A DNA stretch of 64,000 nucleotides, taken from assembly GCA_903820085.1 (NCBI GenBank), contig CAIJGA010000030.1, positions 1 to 64,000 of the forward strand, given 5' to 3'. Source of the DNA: an uncultured Chlorobiaceae bacterium. Its GTDB lineage: Bacteria; Bacteroidota; Chlorobiia; Chlorobiales; Chlorobiaceae. Shown one piece after another: positions 33,963-43,556 of the stretch. Numbering within the stretch: position 1 is the first letter of the stretch; every line of letters begins with the position of its first letter. The position numbers and the translations under genes are program-made. The notes beneath the pieces were generated by a model that saw only the letters and a list, made by a program, of their open reading frames with translations, had not been told where the DNA came from and made no database searches.

Positions 33963-35420
33963 CTATTGTTCAAGAAGTTCACGGTACAACTGATCATATT
34001 CTTCAGCTGATTTTTTCCAGGTAAAATCGCGAGTCATGGCTGTCGTAACGATCTGTTGCCAACTCTCCTCATCATGAAAACAAGCAAGTGACTCTTCAAG
34101 CTTGCCGACAAGCGACTCTGCTGTGTAGTCATGAAAAATGAATCCTGAACCGCTCTCTTCAATGGTTTCAACAATCCCGCCCCCTGCATAGGCCACCGGT
34201 ATCGTTCCGTAGTTCATGGCAAACATCTGTATCATGCCGCATGACTCAATCATGCTGGGCATAAGCAAAATATCCAGCCCGGCAATGGAGAGATGTAAAA
34301 AGGAATCAGAGTATTCAGCATGAACGCTGACCTTCTCAGGATGTTCCAATGCAAAATCCTGAAACACTTTTTCATATTTCTTGTCGCCTGAACCGCTGAT
34401 CACAAGCTGAATATCAAGAGCAGCAAGCTGTTCAAGGCTTTGCTGCAACAGTTCCGCTCCCTGAAACTCGTCAAAGTTGATGATCACCCCAACCACGGGA
34501 ACACCTTCACAATAGGGAAGGCCCGCTTCTTCAAGCAATGCTTTTTTGTTGTCAAGCTTGCCGTCCATATGCTCAAGACTATAGCGTTTTTTGATGAGCT
34601 TGTCAGCCAAGGGATTCCACTGTCTGGTGTCAATACCGTTAACAATACCGTAAAACTTGGTCTGATGCTCCTCAAGTAGCCTGCCAAGTCCGTAGGTCTG
34701 CATGCCATCCTGCACAATTTCCTCGGCATAAACTTTCGACGTTGTCGTCAGAAGGTCGGCATGCTCAACTCCGGTATAGAGCATATTCACTTCATCGCCA
34801 CTGCAATGCAGGGCAGAGCATACCTCTTCAGGAAGCAGCTTCTGGAAGCCCTTCAAGGGAAGAATACCCTGACGATAGATATTGTGAACGGTAAAAACTG
34901 TTTTTATATCCTTGAAAAAGTCGTGAGATGCATAGACCGTTTTCAGAAGAAGAGGAATCAGGCTTGCATGCCAGTCGTGACAGTGAATAATATCAGGTTT
35001 CCAGCCAAGCCGCTGCAGAGTTTCGAGCACTCCTACATTAAAAAAAACAATCTTGTCGGTACTTCCTTTCAGATCACTTCCGTTGTGTATATCGGTAAAA
35101 AGACCGTTACGCTTGAAATATTTTTCGTTATAAAGGAAATAGGTCTGGATCTTGCTAGAGGGCAGCGCAGTAACTTTGACATGCAGCAAGTCGATTTTCT
35201 CCTTAAGATCAACCTCAATGTCCGACAGACGCAGGACATCATGCAACCGGAACTTCCGGTCATTGATGGTACCATACTTTGGCATCATGATCCGGGCCTC
35301 GAATCCTTCCTCCTCAATAGCCTGGGGAAATGATGCCATAAAATCAGCAAGAGGGCTGATTCTTACAAAAGGAGAGACTTCACCGGAAACATAAAGAACT
35401 TTAAAATTTCGTCTGGACAT
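33963..35420 (-). CDS. glgA: glycogen/starch synthase, Bacteroidetes/Chlorobi type
   Basis: A 485-residue GT5 enzyme with GT-B fold that extends alpha-1,4-glucan from ADP-glucose (or UDP-glucose) in the cytosol. Family segments are DIIHCHDWHASLIPLLLKTV, TVFTVHNIYRQGILP, GIVNGIDTRQWNPLADKLI and SMIESCGMIQMFAMNYGTIP. The two donor-site motifs are altered: the N-terminal KTGGLAD is RISPLAD, and the C-terminal TGGL region is AGGGIVETI. Similar changes occur in Bacteroidetes homologues from memory, so this is a divergent subfamily rather than a broken gene. Length is normal. Green sulfur bacteria store glycogen, which supports the role. Confidence 0.85.
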   Translation of the reverse strand: MSRRNFKVLYVSGEVSPFVRISPLADFMASFPQAIEEEGFEARIMMPKYGTINDRKFRLHDVLRLSDIEVDLKEKIDLLHVKVTALPSSKIQTYFLYNEKYFKRNGLFTDIHNGSDLKGSTDKIVFFNVGVLETLQRLGWKPDIIHCHDWHASLIPLLLKTVYASHDFFKDIKTVFTVHNIYRQGILPLKGFQKLLPEEVCSALHCSGDEVNMLYTGVEHADLLTTTSKVYAEEIVQDGMQTYGLGRLLEEHQTKFYGIVNGIDTRQWNPLADKLIKKRYSLEHMDGKLDNKKALLEEAGLPYCEGVPVVGVIINFDEFQGAELLQQSLEQLAALDIQLVISGSGDKKYEKVFQDFALEHPEKVSVHAEYSDSFLHLSIAGLDILLMPSMIESCGMIQMFAMNYGTIPVAYAGGGIVETIEESGSGFIFHDYTAESLVGKLEESLACFHDEESWQQIVTTAMTRDFTWKKSAEEYDQLYRELLEQ

Positions 35421-35545
35421 CTATATGGAACTCAAACTATAATTTTTCATGAAAAGCTTTCATAGAACTACATTAGTTTTTAATTTACGAATTTTCACAG
35501 ACACATACAATCAAGCCTCACTCACCAAGGAGCCAAAGGATTTTC

Positions 35546-36664
35546 ATGCAGATTTTCACCCGCATCACGAATGTATTCCTTCTTCTCCTGCTATGTCTTT
35601 CCAGCGGATGTGCATCTGATCAGCCACCTTCGGGGGGGCCTCTGGATACCACTCCATTGCAGGTGACATTTTCCGATCCTGCTCCATCGGCGGTCAATGT
35701 CTCAACGAAGGGGATCCACCTGACTTTCAACCATGATGTTTCCTTACGGCAATTGCTCAATACCGTGATCATCACTCCATCAATCGGCGAGTATGACATT
35801 GCTGTTCATGGAAAAAAAGCAGAAATAAAAGGATTCAAGCCTCTTGAGCATGGCCGAACCTATGTCCTCACCATCGACAAGAACCTGCGAGACAACAGCG
35901 GACGAACTTTTCGAGCCCCTTTTGCCATGACATTTTCAACCGGTGACGTAATCGACAGCGGTATCATCAGCGGAAAGGTGATTAACTCGGACTGCTCTCC
36001 AGCCACAAATGCGCTGATACTTGCTTTTGCCGAACATCAGGAAACCTCTGGAGCTGGAACCCTGTTGCAGAGAGAACCGGATTATTTCATTCAGGCAGAC
36101 CCATCAGGAGCTTTTTCTTTCAATCACCTCGCCAAAGGACGGTACCGTCTGATTGCCGTTAATGATCGAAACCGTGACCTGCGCTACAATGCCGGATCAG
36201 AAGAGAGTGGTCTCTGCAGTACAGCAATTATTCCAACGGGCTCTTCCGATCTTCTCTTCAGACTTTCCAAAATAAGGCGCAATACCAGCAAACTTCCCGT
36301 AAAGCCAGTCAGCAAACTGCCTGACCTTGCTGCAACAGGAACTATCTCGGGTACGTGCTTTGCTTCCGGGCAGTATGTTATTGTTGAAGCATCAAGTTCG
36401 ACGGCATCGTTCAACACAACAGCGTCGCGTGACAAGAACGGACTGTTTCACTACTCTTTTCAGGAACTCCAGCCCGGCAGCTATACCATAAGTGCATTTA
36501 TCCCGTCAGGCAGCAAAAAACCCGATTCCGAACGGCAGTGGAACCCCGGTTCCATCGTGCCGTTTCAGCCCGCAGAACCATTTGGATTTTATCCGGAAAA
36601 GGTAACCGTACGCTCGCGCTGGACAACTGAACACATTGATATTCGAATCTCCATGTTGAAGTAA
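35546..36664 (+). CDS. lipoprotein with Ig-like (Big_5/SbsA) domain
   Basis: A 372-residue secreted lipoprotein. The N-terminus has a signal peptide and the lipobox LSSGC, with Cys22 as the lipid-attachment site. Residues about 38-130 form a bacterial Ig-like domain of the Big_5 type (VTFSDPAPSAVNVSTKGIHL, LTIDKNLRDNSGR, PFAMTFSTG). The remainder has two carboxypeptidase-regulatory-like beta segments (SGKVINSDCSPATNALILAF and GLFHYSFQELQPGSYTISAF). AAGGA lies 6 bases before the ATG. Such proteins occur singly in Bacteroidetes/Chlorobi; function is unknown. It is 21 bases before bchJ on the same strand and may be co-transcribed with it. Confidence 0.82.
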   Translation: MQIFTRITNVFLLLLLCLSSGCASDQPPSGGPLDTTPLQVTFSDPAPSAVNVSTKGIHLTFNHDVSLRQLLNTVIITPSIGEYDIAVHGKKAEIKGFKPLEHGRTYVLTIDKNLRDNSGRTFRAPFAMTFSTGDVIDSGIISGKVINSDCSPATNALILAFAEHQETSGAGTLLQREPDYFIQADPSGAFSFNHLAKGRYRLIAVNDRNRDLRYNAGSEESGLCSTAIIPTGSSDLLFRLSKIRRNTSKLPVKPVSKLPDLAATGTISGTCFASGQYVIVEASSSTASFNTTASRDKNGLFHYSFQELQPGSYTISAFIPSGSKKPDSERQWNPGSIVPFQPAEPFGFYPEKVTVRSRWTTEHIDIRISMLK

Positions 36665-36685
36665 TAAAAACAATTTTTTTCTACA

Positions 36686-37252
36686 ATGAACACATCTTCC
36701 AGAATCGGACCTAATTCCATCATCCAGACCGTTGCCGCGCTTGAGGCTGCCTACGGCAAAACAAAATGCGAGGCCCTGCTCAGCAAAATCGGCCAGGGAT
36801 ACCTTGTCGGAAACCTGCCGAAAGAGATGGTAGATGAGGCTAAATTTCACTCCCTTGTCATTGCGCTGCAAAAAGAGATCGGAGAAAGTTCCGCTATCCT
36901 TAAAGAGGCTGGAGAACGCACCGCCCGTTACCTTCTGAAAGTGCGTATTCCCGTCATCTTCCAAAAATTCCTGAAACTCCTGCCACCCCGTCTGGCATTC
37001 CGGCTTTTCCTTTTCGCCATCAGCAAAAACGCCTGGACTTTTGCCGGAAGCGGTGAATTCACCTACTCCGTGAACCAACCGCCTGAAATAACCGTCAAGG
37101 TAACCTTCCCATCACATCCCGTCGTCGGAAACTTCTACCTCGGCACCTTCACCGCCCTTCTGCAGGAGCTGGTTAATCCGGCAACAAAGATCAAACCCGA
37201 CATCCGCAAGGAGAACGGGAACATACGATGCCACTATCAGTGTGAAATTTGA
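36686..37252 (+). CDS. bchJ: BchJ, V4R-domain protein of bacteriochlorophyll synthesis
   Basis: A 188-residue protein of the BchJ family with a C-terminal V4R domain (about residues 120-187), recognisable from SGEFTYSVNQPPEITVKV, VVGNFYLGTFTALLQEL and the C-terminal cysteine pair region IRCHYQCEI. The name comes from an early proposal as 4-vinyl protochlorophyllide reductase; later work in green sulfur bacteria assigns 8-vinyl reduction to BciA/BciB and leaves BchJ as a probable accessory or substrate-channelling factor for BChl c synthesis. The placement next to bchL-bchB-bchN, convergent across a shared terminator, supports a pigment role. Confidence 0.85.
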   Translation: MNTSSRIGPNSIIQTVAALEAAYGKTKCEALLSKIGQGYLVGNLPKEMVDEAKFHSLVIALQKEIGESSAILKEAGERTARYLLKVRIPVIFQKFLKLLPPRLAFRLFLFAISKNAWTFAGSGEFTYSVNQPPEITVKVTFPSHPVVGNFYLGTFTALLQELVNPATKIKPDIRKENGNIRCHYQCEI

Positions 37253-37263
37253 ATTGATGCCAT

Positions 37264-37292
37264 AAAAAAAGCAGCCAAAAAGCTGCTTTTTT
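37264..37292. terminator. bidirectional intrinsic terminator between bchJ and bchL
   Basis: A7-GCAGC-CAAAAA-GCTGC-T6. The GC stem is extended by A-T pairs and has T runs on both strands, so it can end the bchJ transcript from the left and the bchN-bchB-bchL transcript from the right. Confidence 0.92.
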
Positions 37293-37319
37293 CAATAAAC
37301 GATATGAACGCCCGGGGGT

Positions 37320-38147
37320 TTACTGCCAGCCGTTGACCATTTTAAAGATCTCCCTGTCGCCGATCGGCACGGGTACCGAGGCGACGGGGTTATCCTGAAT
37401 GAGGAAATCGGCAATTTCGTCGTAGGGCAAAAGACACTCAGCCTTTTCCGGTGAATCCTCCATGGCATACATGGTTTTACCGGCAAAGCGGCTCTTGCGG
37501 ATCAGTTCGTGGTAGGGCACTTTGGCAAGCAGCTTTGTTCCTACTTTTTCAGCAAACTGGTCGAGCATGTTGGTGCCTCCTCCAGTGACGTAGTCAACCC
37601 GGTTGGCAACGATACCGGCAAGTTTGACCTTGTAGCGTACACTTTTTTGCTGGATAGCCATACAGAGACGATTGGCCGCAAAGATGCTGTCAAAATCGTT
37701 GGTGGCAATAATGATGGCGTAGTCAGCATAGTTAAGCGGGGCGCTGAAACCGCCGCAAACAACATCGCCAAGCACATCAAACAGGATGACATCATACTTG
37801 TCGTAGAGACCGAGTTCCTGGAGCAGGGCTACTGATTCACCGACAACATAACCCCCGCAGCCGCTTCCGGCCGGAGGCCCACCCGCTTCAAGACAGTCGA
37901 TTCCTGCAAAACCTGTCTCGACAATATCTTCAGCACTCAGCTCCTCATGGTGAAAATCAACCTCTTCAAGAGCTTCAATAACGGTTTTCTGCAGTTTTCC
38001 TGTAATGGGAAACGTGCTGTCATGCTTGGGATCACAGCCGATCTGCAGTACCTTGGCGCCTTTCAGGGCAAGTGCAGCCGAGATGTTGGCACTTGTCGTA
38101 CTTTTTCCTATTCCGCCCTTGCCATATACCGCTAAAACTAAACTCAT
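37320..38147 (-). CDS. bchL: light-independent protochlorophyllide reductase, iron protein BchL
   Basis: A 275-residue NifH-like ATPase. The P-loop [11 protein letters not shown] is at residues 10-20. The two cysteines that bridge the [4Fe-4S] cluster between subunits are in [13 protein letters not shown] and [15 protein letters not shown]. The dimer passes electrons, with ATP hydrolysis, to the BchN-BchB complex, which reduces ring D of protochlorophyllide in the dark. It is last in the bchN-bchB-bchL order and 33 bases after bchB. BchX of chlorophyllide reductase is related but has a different N-terminus; the gene context fixes BchL. Confidence 0.97.
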   Translation of the reverse strand: MSLVLAVYGKGGIGKSTTSANISAALALKGAKVLQIGCDPKHDSTFPITGKLQKTVIEALEEVDFHHEELSAEDIVETGFAGIDCLEAGGPPAGSGCGGYVVGESVALLQELGLYDKYDVILFDVLGDVVCGGFSAPLNYADYAIIIATNDFDSIFAANRLCMAIQQKSVRYKVKLAGIVANRVDYVTGGGTNMLDQFAEKVGTKLLAKVPYHELIRKSRFAGKTMYAMEDSPEKAECLLPYDEIADFLIQDNPVASVPVPIGDREIFKMVNGWQ

Positions 38148-38180
38148 AATGATAACAGAGAATATGATTGATAGAAAATC

Positions 38181-39776
38181 TTACCCGCCGAGCGACTCTT
38201 TTGCCTGCCGGAACACTTCGACGGAGACCATGGATTCGCCACGCTCAAGCGCAAAGTTTTCGGTGTTCTTTCTGACCTTTTTACGGACAAAGAATGGCAC
38301 CTTCTTGAGCATGGTTTCGGCCTCATCGCTCCACTTCATCTCGCCGTCTGCCGGAGTTACGGCAACTTCGGCCGCAGCCTGTCCGTTACTTCCTGATGGC
38401 GCTGGGGCTGATTCTTCTGAGGAGAGAGATGCTTCATGCTCTTCGTATTCAAGACCGGCATCGCCGAAAAAGTCGATCAGGTGCTTTTCAAGACCAAGTT
38501 TGCAGGAGAGATAGACCCTGTCGGCAATGACATCGGCGCCATCAAAACCAAAGAATGGATAATAACCAAGCAGATGGTTTTCAATATGGGTCGGCGGACA
38601 GACCACCATGCAGGGAACATCAAGCTTGCGGCAACTGTGCCGCTCCATCTGCGTGCCACAAACCAGATCGGGCATTTCATCGTCGATGATTTTTGCAACA
38701 TCCTGGAACTTGTCGGTTACAATAAGTGCACCGGGAAGGTAACCTTCAAGCTCTTTGCGAACCCAGTCGGCATGACGCTCCAGATAGGTGCCTGCACCGA
38801 TGATCTTCATACCGAGTTCATCGCGCAGAAATTTTACAAGGGCAACGGTATGCGTGGCGTCACCGAAAACAAAGGCACGCTTGTTGCTGAAACTCTCCAT
38901 ATCGGCGGTTCTGGCAAACCAGGGCACACCGCTTGGAGCACTCAGGCCATCAAGCGAGAACGCGCTGAGTTGCGGCATGACAATCGGAGGAACTCCCCGT
39001 TCGGCACCTGCAGCGTTAAGCTTCCCGATCACGGAGCGGAGCCATGCAAGAGTCGGTTCTACCCCAATCGGAGCTTCGTAGAGTGCCGGCATATCAAACG
39101 TTTCTGCGAGATATTCCGCCGCAGTGGTACCGATTTCGCGGTAAGGGGCAATATTGAGCCAGGCTGCAGGCAGTTTCCGGAGATCGTCAATCCCTGCTCC
39201 CCATGGAGCAACAACATTGACCGTAATGCCAAGCGTCTGCAGCATGCGCCGGAGGCTTGTGAGGTTGGCACGCAAATGAAAACCAAGTGAGGTAAAGCCA
39301 AGCAGGTTCACTGATGGCCGGGCTGTTTTTTCCTGGGCGACGGCAAAACGTTTCACCAGTTCGGTAAACAGACCGTCAGCCGCTTCGTTTTCCGATACCC
39401 TGAAAGGGTTAAGTGCATAGACCAGAATTTTTTCCTGCGGCAGGCCCGAATGGGCTGCAAGCTGATGGAGATCTTCCTGAAGAAGGGCTGTGCTGCAACT
39501 CGGCGCGATAACAATAAGTTCAGGACTGTAATGGTGGTCAACCTGCTGGAGTGTTGCGGGAAGTCTTGATACTCCCTGGGCAAGGTCTCTTCCACGAACC
39601 ACACTGATCGACAAGCCGGGAAATTGCGGAGTTCGTTCAAGCATGGTATAGGTTGCCGTAATGTAATCATCCCCTTGGGGGGCATGATAGACGGTGTGAA
39701 CCCCTTTCATACTGTTGGTGACTCGGCTGATACCGTGAAGGGCAGTGCCCTCGTAGAGCCAGAAAGCTAAGCGCAT
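38181..39776 (-). CDS. bchB: light-independent protochlorophyllide reductase subunit B
   Basis: A 531-residue subunit with a nitrogenase component 1-like fold. It begins [19 protein letters not shown], has [13 protein letters not shown] near residue 95 and [17 protein letters not shown] near 400. The last 55 residues ([20 protein letters not shown] onward) are the C-terminal PCP-reductase domain found at the end of BchB/ChlB. A short linker rich in Ser, Ala and Pro precedes it (about 440-470). With BchN it forms the heterotetramer holding the NB cluster and the substrate. It is 41 bases downstream of bchN. Confidence 0.97.
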   Translation of the reverse strand: MRLAFWLYEGTALHGISRVTNSMKGVHTVYHAPQGDDYITATYTMLERTPQFPGLSISVVRGRDLAQGVSRLPATLQQVDHHYSPELIVIAPSCSTALLQEDLHQLAAHSGLPQEKILVYALNPFRVSENEAADGLFTELVKRFAVAQEKTARPSVNLLGFTSLGFHLRANLTSLRRMLQTLGITVNVVAPWGAGIDDLRKLPAAWLNIAPYREIGTTAAEYLAETFDMPALYEAPIGVEPTLAWLRSVIGKLNAAGAERGVPPIVMPQLSAFSLDGLSAPSGVPWFARTADMESFSNKRAFVFGDATHTVALVKFLRDELGMKIIGAGTYLERHADWVRKELEGYLPGALIVTDKFQDVAKIIDDEMPDLVCGTQMERHSCRKLDVPCMVVCPPTHIENHLLGYYPFFGFDGADVIADRVYLSCKLGLEKHLIDFFGDAGLEYEEHEASLSSEESAPAPSGSNGQAAAEVAVTPADGEMKWSDEAETMLKKVPFFVRKKVRKNTENFALERGESMVSVEVFRQAKESLGG

Positions 39777-39817
39777 ACTCTTGTGTCTTTTGTTTATTGC
39801 ATTTTCATGACGGAGAA

Positions 39818-41077
39818 TTATTCAGCGCTCGGCATGACACCTTCAAGCCACACCTCCCTGTCAAACGCCGGCAGTTTGCTGCGGCGCTGGAGCGGTGAAA
39901 CAAACATGTTTGCGAGAGTAATAACTCCCGACCAGCTATGAATGGACATAAGCATGAACTCCATGCTCCACTTGACAACAAAACCGTTGCCAACAAAAGG
40001 GTTGGCCGTCATCAGCGAAGTAATGATCAGATCGGGCCTGATTCGCCTGACATCCTCAAGCTGGCGATGAAAGTTCGGCTGCTCGACAACGCGGACGCCA
40101 TCAAGTGCCACCAGTTCACGCGCATGAAATTTCTTGTTGATATAGGCACTGCTGCATTCAACCACATCGGCACCGGCACTGTGGAGAAAACGGGCAAGTG
40201 GCAATTCCATCATGGTATCGGCGGTCAGAAAGACCTTTTTGCCTTTAAGAAGCGCGGTCTGGTTGCGGATCTTCTCCCATGCGGCTTTTTCACGGTCACG
40301 AAGGTCTACGGTGATACCAAATTCACGGGCGAGATCCTCCCAGAAAGCTCTGGTACCGTCGGGACCGAAAGGAAAGAGTGAATGGAGGACGCTGCATCCC
40401 CGTTCACGGGAAAGCTTGACGGCTACCCTTGAAAGATAGGGCTGAATCGGTGCGAGAACGGTATCGGGGCCAATAGCCGGCATTTTGTCGAAACGGGATT
40501 CAGGAAGAAAACCGCCTACTGCAATTCCAAGGGCTTCAGCCTCTGCTCTGAGATCGTCAGCCGTTACATCATTGACCGAGCCAAGAAATACCACGCTTTT
40601 CTGCCCGGCAGGTGCCTGGGGGCAAAAGGGCACAAGTGCTGAAAGCACTGAATCCTCAGCCTGGGTAAAATTATAGACAAGACCGCTTGCGGGAACAAAG
40701 AGTACCGGTACATCCTCAGTACTGAGCAGATGGGCCAGTCCCTTGAAGTCAACCTTCATGACCTCAGGAGTGCATGAAGAGAGAAGGAAAATCACTGAGG
40801 GATGGTGATCGGCCTTGATTTCACTGATAATATCCTGAAGGCTTGGCTCCTGCTTCGACAGATCACCCTCCTCCATGAGGGCAATACCGAAGCGCGGTTT
40901 GGCAAAGATCATCATGCCGAGAGCATTCTGGAGAAAATGGGCGCAGGTATGCGTTCCGAGAATAAGAAAAAAACTGTCCTTGATCTTCTGATACATCCAG
41001 CCAACACAGGCAAGGCCACAAAAACTGTGTGTAACGTTATCTTCCTTTATTACCTGAATATCTCCGGGAACCTGCAT
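39818..41077 (-). CDS. bchN: light-independent protochlorophyllide reductase subunit N
   Basis: A 419-residue NifD-like subunit. The NB-cluster cysteines lie in [22 protein letters not shown] and [13 protein letters not shown]. Later segments ([19 protein letters not shown]) are family-typical. With BchB it binds protochlorophyllide and accepts electrons from BchL. Start choice is uncertain: the frame extends to 41134 (TTG) with ATGs at 41122, 41080 and 41077; I prefer 41077, which gives the usual length, but none has a strong ribosome-binding site. It opens the bchN-bchB-bchL unit; purA and a thiamine-binding-type gene lie upstream on the same strand. Confidence 0.95.
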   Translation of the reverse strand: MQVPGDIQVIKEDNVTHSFCGLACVGWMYQKIKDSFFLILGTHTCAHFLQNALGMMIFAKPRFGIALMEEGDLSKQEPSLQDIISEIKADHHPSVIFLLSSCTPEVMKVDFKGLAHLLSTEDVPVLFVPASGLVYNFTQAEDSVLSALVPFCPQAPAGQKSVVFLGSVNDVTADDLRAEAEALGIAVGGFLPESRFDKMPAIGPDTVLAPIQPYLSRVAVKLSRERGCSVLHSLFPFGPDGTRAFWEDLAREFGITVDLRDREKAAWEKIRNQTALLKGKKVFLTADTMMELPLARFLHSAGADVVECSSAYINKKFHARELVALDGVRVVEQPNFHRQLEDVRRIRPDLIITSLMTANPFVGNGFVVKWSMEFMLMSIHSWSGVITLANMFVSPLQRRSKLPAFDREVWLEGVMPSAE

Positions 41078-41176
41078 CATGAATGTTTTCTTTTGAGAGT
41101 TACTGCCCGCAATAAAATGCATTACAGAGGCCAAACGTAAAGATGAGGTGAAGATAAAATATTTTCAACAATCCCC

Positions 41177-41497
41177 CTACTCTCCCGGCTCCCTTGTCGT
41201 GACTATTTTCGCTTTTACGGAAGCGCTCTTTTCTCCAAGGCGGACTGCCCGATCACGACGGTCATCAATCTTCATGACCGTGTAAACTCGCTTGCCCCCC
41301 TGATTGAAGGAGTATTCATGGAGCTTGAGAGCAAGGTTGAAGAGCAGATGAGCTGGCCCTTCAACCGTCGTACCCATGTCATGAAGCCTGAAACTGCACC
41401 CGCTTGCAGCAAGAATTTCCTGCAAACCGGCAACAAAGCCACTCAGACTTCCATCCTTGCTGTCGAGTGGAATAACAGCGATATCCATCAATGCCAT
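41177..41497 (-). CDS. MTH1187/YkoF-like thiamine-binding family protein
   Basis: A 106-residue protein of the MTH1187 (DUF77) family: MDIAVIPLDSKDGSLSGFV, the middle GCSFRLHDMGTTVEGPAHLL and LHEYSFNQGGKRVYTVMKID. The conserved core MGT--EG is present. Members are small ferredoxin-like folds reported to bind thiamine or related compounds; physiological role is poorly defined. AGGAG precedes the ATG. It lies between purA and bchN, but a functional link to pigment synthesis is not evident. Confidence 0.82.
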   Translation of the reverse strand: MALMDIAVIPLDSKDGSLSGFVAGLQEILAASGCSFRLHDMGTTVEGPAHLLFNLALKLHEYSFNQGGKRVYTVMKIDDRRDRAVRLGEKSASVKAKIVTTREPGE

Positions 41498-41515
41498 GCT
41501 AATGAAACTCCTGGG

Positions 41516-42820
41516 TTATCTGAAAACCGTCTCTTCCCGTCCCGGGCCAACAGAGATAAAGGTTACCGCTACCTGCAGCTCATCTTCAAGGAAGGTGACA
41601 TAGTTCTGCGCTTCAGGCTGCATGTCGTAAAAAGTACGGGCATTAGCGTTCGATGCCATCCACCCTTTCATTGAGGTAAACATCGGCGTCACCCGTGAAA
41701 GGGTCTGATGATCTGTCGGAAAATCATGAATCTCCTTGCCGTCGAGCATATAGGAAGTACAGACCTTGATCTCTTCAAAGGTGTCAAGCACATCCAGCTT
41801 GGTGAGGGCAATTTCCGTCACACCGTTTATGGTAAGCGAATAACGAAGGGCAACAAGATCAATCCAGCCGCAACGGCGCTTTCGTCCGGTTGTGGCACCG
41901 AATTCGTGGCCGATCTGACCAAGAAGCTCACCGGTCTCATCCAGGAGTTCCGAGGGGAAGGCTCCATTGCCGACTCTGGTCATGTAAGCCTTGCAAACGC
42001 CGATCACCTTGCCGATATAGTTCGGCGCTATGCCGGAACCGGTGCAGGCTCCTCCTGATGTCGGATTGGAAGAGGTAACATAGGGGTAGGTTCCGTGATC
42101 AACATCAAGCAGGCAGCCCTGAGCACCTTCAAGCAGAACCGTCTTTCCCTCCTGAAGCTGACGGTTCAGGTAGAGCTGGGTATTGGTCACATAGGGATCT
42201 ATGATCTTGTCGAACTCCTTGTACTCATGAACCATCGTCTCGACATCAATCTCTTCCTTGTCATAAATATTTTTGAAGAGCTTGTTCTTGGCCGCGAGGT
42301 TTTCGCGAAGCTTCTCCTGCAACACTTCTATACTGAGAAGATCGACAACCCTGATACCCTTGCGGGCAAACTTGTCCTCATAACTCGGACCAATTCCCCT
42401 GCCGGTGGTGCCTATTTTCTGGTCGCCCTGGGCGGTTTCGTGCAAGGTGTCGAGCAGTTTATGATACGGCATAATCAGGTGGGCATTGTGGCTGATAAAA
42501 AGCCTGCCCGTTACCTCGTAACCAAGTCCCTCGACCGTTTTGATCTCATCAAGCAGCGCAGCTGGATCGATAACAACGCCGTTGCCGATAACACAAACAC
42601 ATCCTTTGTGGAATATTCCGGAGGGAATCAGGTGCAGAACAACGGTTTTATTATCGAAACAGATGGTATGACCTGCATTTGCACCTCCCTGATAACGGAC
42701 AACGATATCATACTTGTCCGAAAGGTAATCAACAAGCTTTCCTTTCCCTTCATCACCGAACTGTGTACCGACAATAACGGTTGCCGACTGTGACGGTGTC
42801 CTGAATTTTTTTGATTCCAC
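41516..42820 (-). CDS. purA: adenylosuccinate synthetase
   Basis: A 434-residue PurA. The GTP-binding start VIVGTQFGDEGKGKLVDYLS, the IMP-site region QGGANAGHTICFD, the TTGRGIGPSYEDKFAR loop and LLEGAQGCLLDVDHGTYPYV are all intact. It joins IMP and aspartate with GTP hydrolysis, first step from IMP to AMP. Length is normal. It is 11 bases downstream of engB and 18 bases upstream of the thiamine-binding-type gene. Confidence 0.97.
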   Translation of the reverse strand: MESKKFRTPSQSATVIVGTQFGDEGKGKLVDYLSDKYDIVVRYQGGANAGHTICFDNKTVVLHLIPSGIFHKGCVCVIGNGVVIDPAALLDEIKTVEGLGYEVTGRLFISHNAHLIMPYHKLLDTLHETAQGDQKIGTTGRGIGPSYEDKFARKGIRVVDLLSIEVLQEKLRENLAAKNKLFKNIYDKEEIDVETMVHEYKEFDKIIDPYVTNTQLYLNRQLQEGKTVLLEGAQGCLLDVDHGTYPYVTSSNPTSGGACTGSGIAPNYIGKVIGVCKAYMTRVGNGAFPSELLDETGELLGQIGHEFGATTGRKRRCGWIDLVALRYSLTINGVTEIALTKLDVLDTFEEIKVCTSYMLDGKEIHDFPTDHQTLSRVTPMFTSMKGWMASNANARTFYDMQPEAQNYVTFLEDELQVAVTFISVGPGREETVFR

Positions 42821-42831
42821 GACGATTGTTT

Positions 42832-43413
42832 TTATTGACAGATATAATGATCAAAATGAGCTAGAAGCTCACTCTTTCCCTTGCCTGAAAACGATGAATA
42901 ATTTACAATAAATTTGGCTTTGGACGCACAACTTTCCATAATACGACGAGCCTGTACCTTTTCCTTTTGCGTGAGCTTGTCATACTTGGTCAGCACTATA
43001 CCGTAAGGCCGTTCATGGGACTCAAGGAAGCCGATCATCGCCCTGTCGGACTGCATAACGGGATGGCGTGAATCGAGCAGCAGCACGACCAGCGAAATAG
43101 AGCGTCGCTGTATGATATAGGAGGAGAGGAGATTACCCCATAAGGCCTTCTCTGCCTGACCGACGGCCGCATAACCGTAACCAGGAAGATCAACAAAATA
43201 AACATCCCGATTAATCAGAAAATAGTTGATCAATCTTGTTTTTCCGGGAGTTGAGCTGGTTTTGGCAAGACCTTTGGCCCCCGTCAGCGAGTTAAGCAGA
43301 GTCGATTTGCCAACATTCGACCTTCCGGCAAAAACGATTTCAGGAAATGACTCTTCGGGGAGACCGGAAAGAGCGGAAACACTGATGTGAAAGGCGGAAT
43401 TGACAATTTTCAT
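42832..43413 (-). CDS. engB: ribosome-biogenesis GTPase EngB/YsxC
   Basis: A 193-residue small GTPase with G1 [16 protein letters not shown], the G2 threonines in [15 protein letters not shown]3 DLPGYGYA, G4 TKYD and G5-like [13 protein letters not shown]. It helps 50S subunit assembly. Its ATG at 43413 begins a minus-strand series (engB, purA, thiamine-binding-type, bchN, bchB, bchL) and is divergent from cysS, so the 143-base gap should hold two promoters. Confidence 0.95.
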   Translation of the reverse strand: MKIVNSAFHISVSALSGLPEESFPEIVFAGRSNVGKSTLLNSLTGAKGLAKTSSTPGKTRLINYFLINRDVYFVDLPGYGYAAVGQAEKALWGNLLSSYIIQRRSISLVVLLLDSRHPVMQSDRAMIGFLESHERPYGIVLTKYDKLTQKEKVQARRIMESCASKAKFIVNYSSFSGKGKSELLAHFDHYICQ

Positions 43414-43556
43414 ACAAAAAGAGCGGACACAGAAAAAAGAGCGTTAAAAAGGAAGCTAAAAACCTTGCGTTAAAAACCCAAATGTTTAACTTTCGACGGG
43501 CTATTTACGTTCCGTACCCTCACTCCACTATAAGTAAAAAGGCATAACAGCAGAAG

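Noticed and set aside
38436-39290. Plus-strand open frame of 284 codons
   Set aside because: It is antisense to bchB, which has all family motifs; the frame shows no family resemblance and arises from codon bias on the opposite strand.
43441-43476. Direct repeat GCGTTAAAAA, two copies 26 bp apart, between engB and cysS
   Set aside because: Short, AT-rich and without symmetry or helical phasing that would make a convincing operator.
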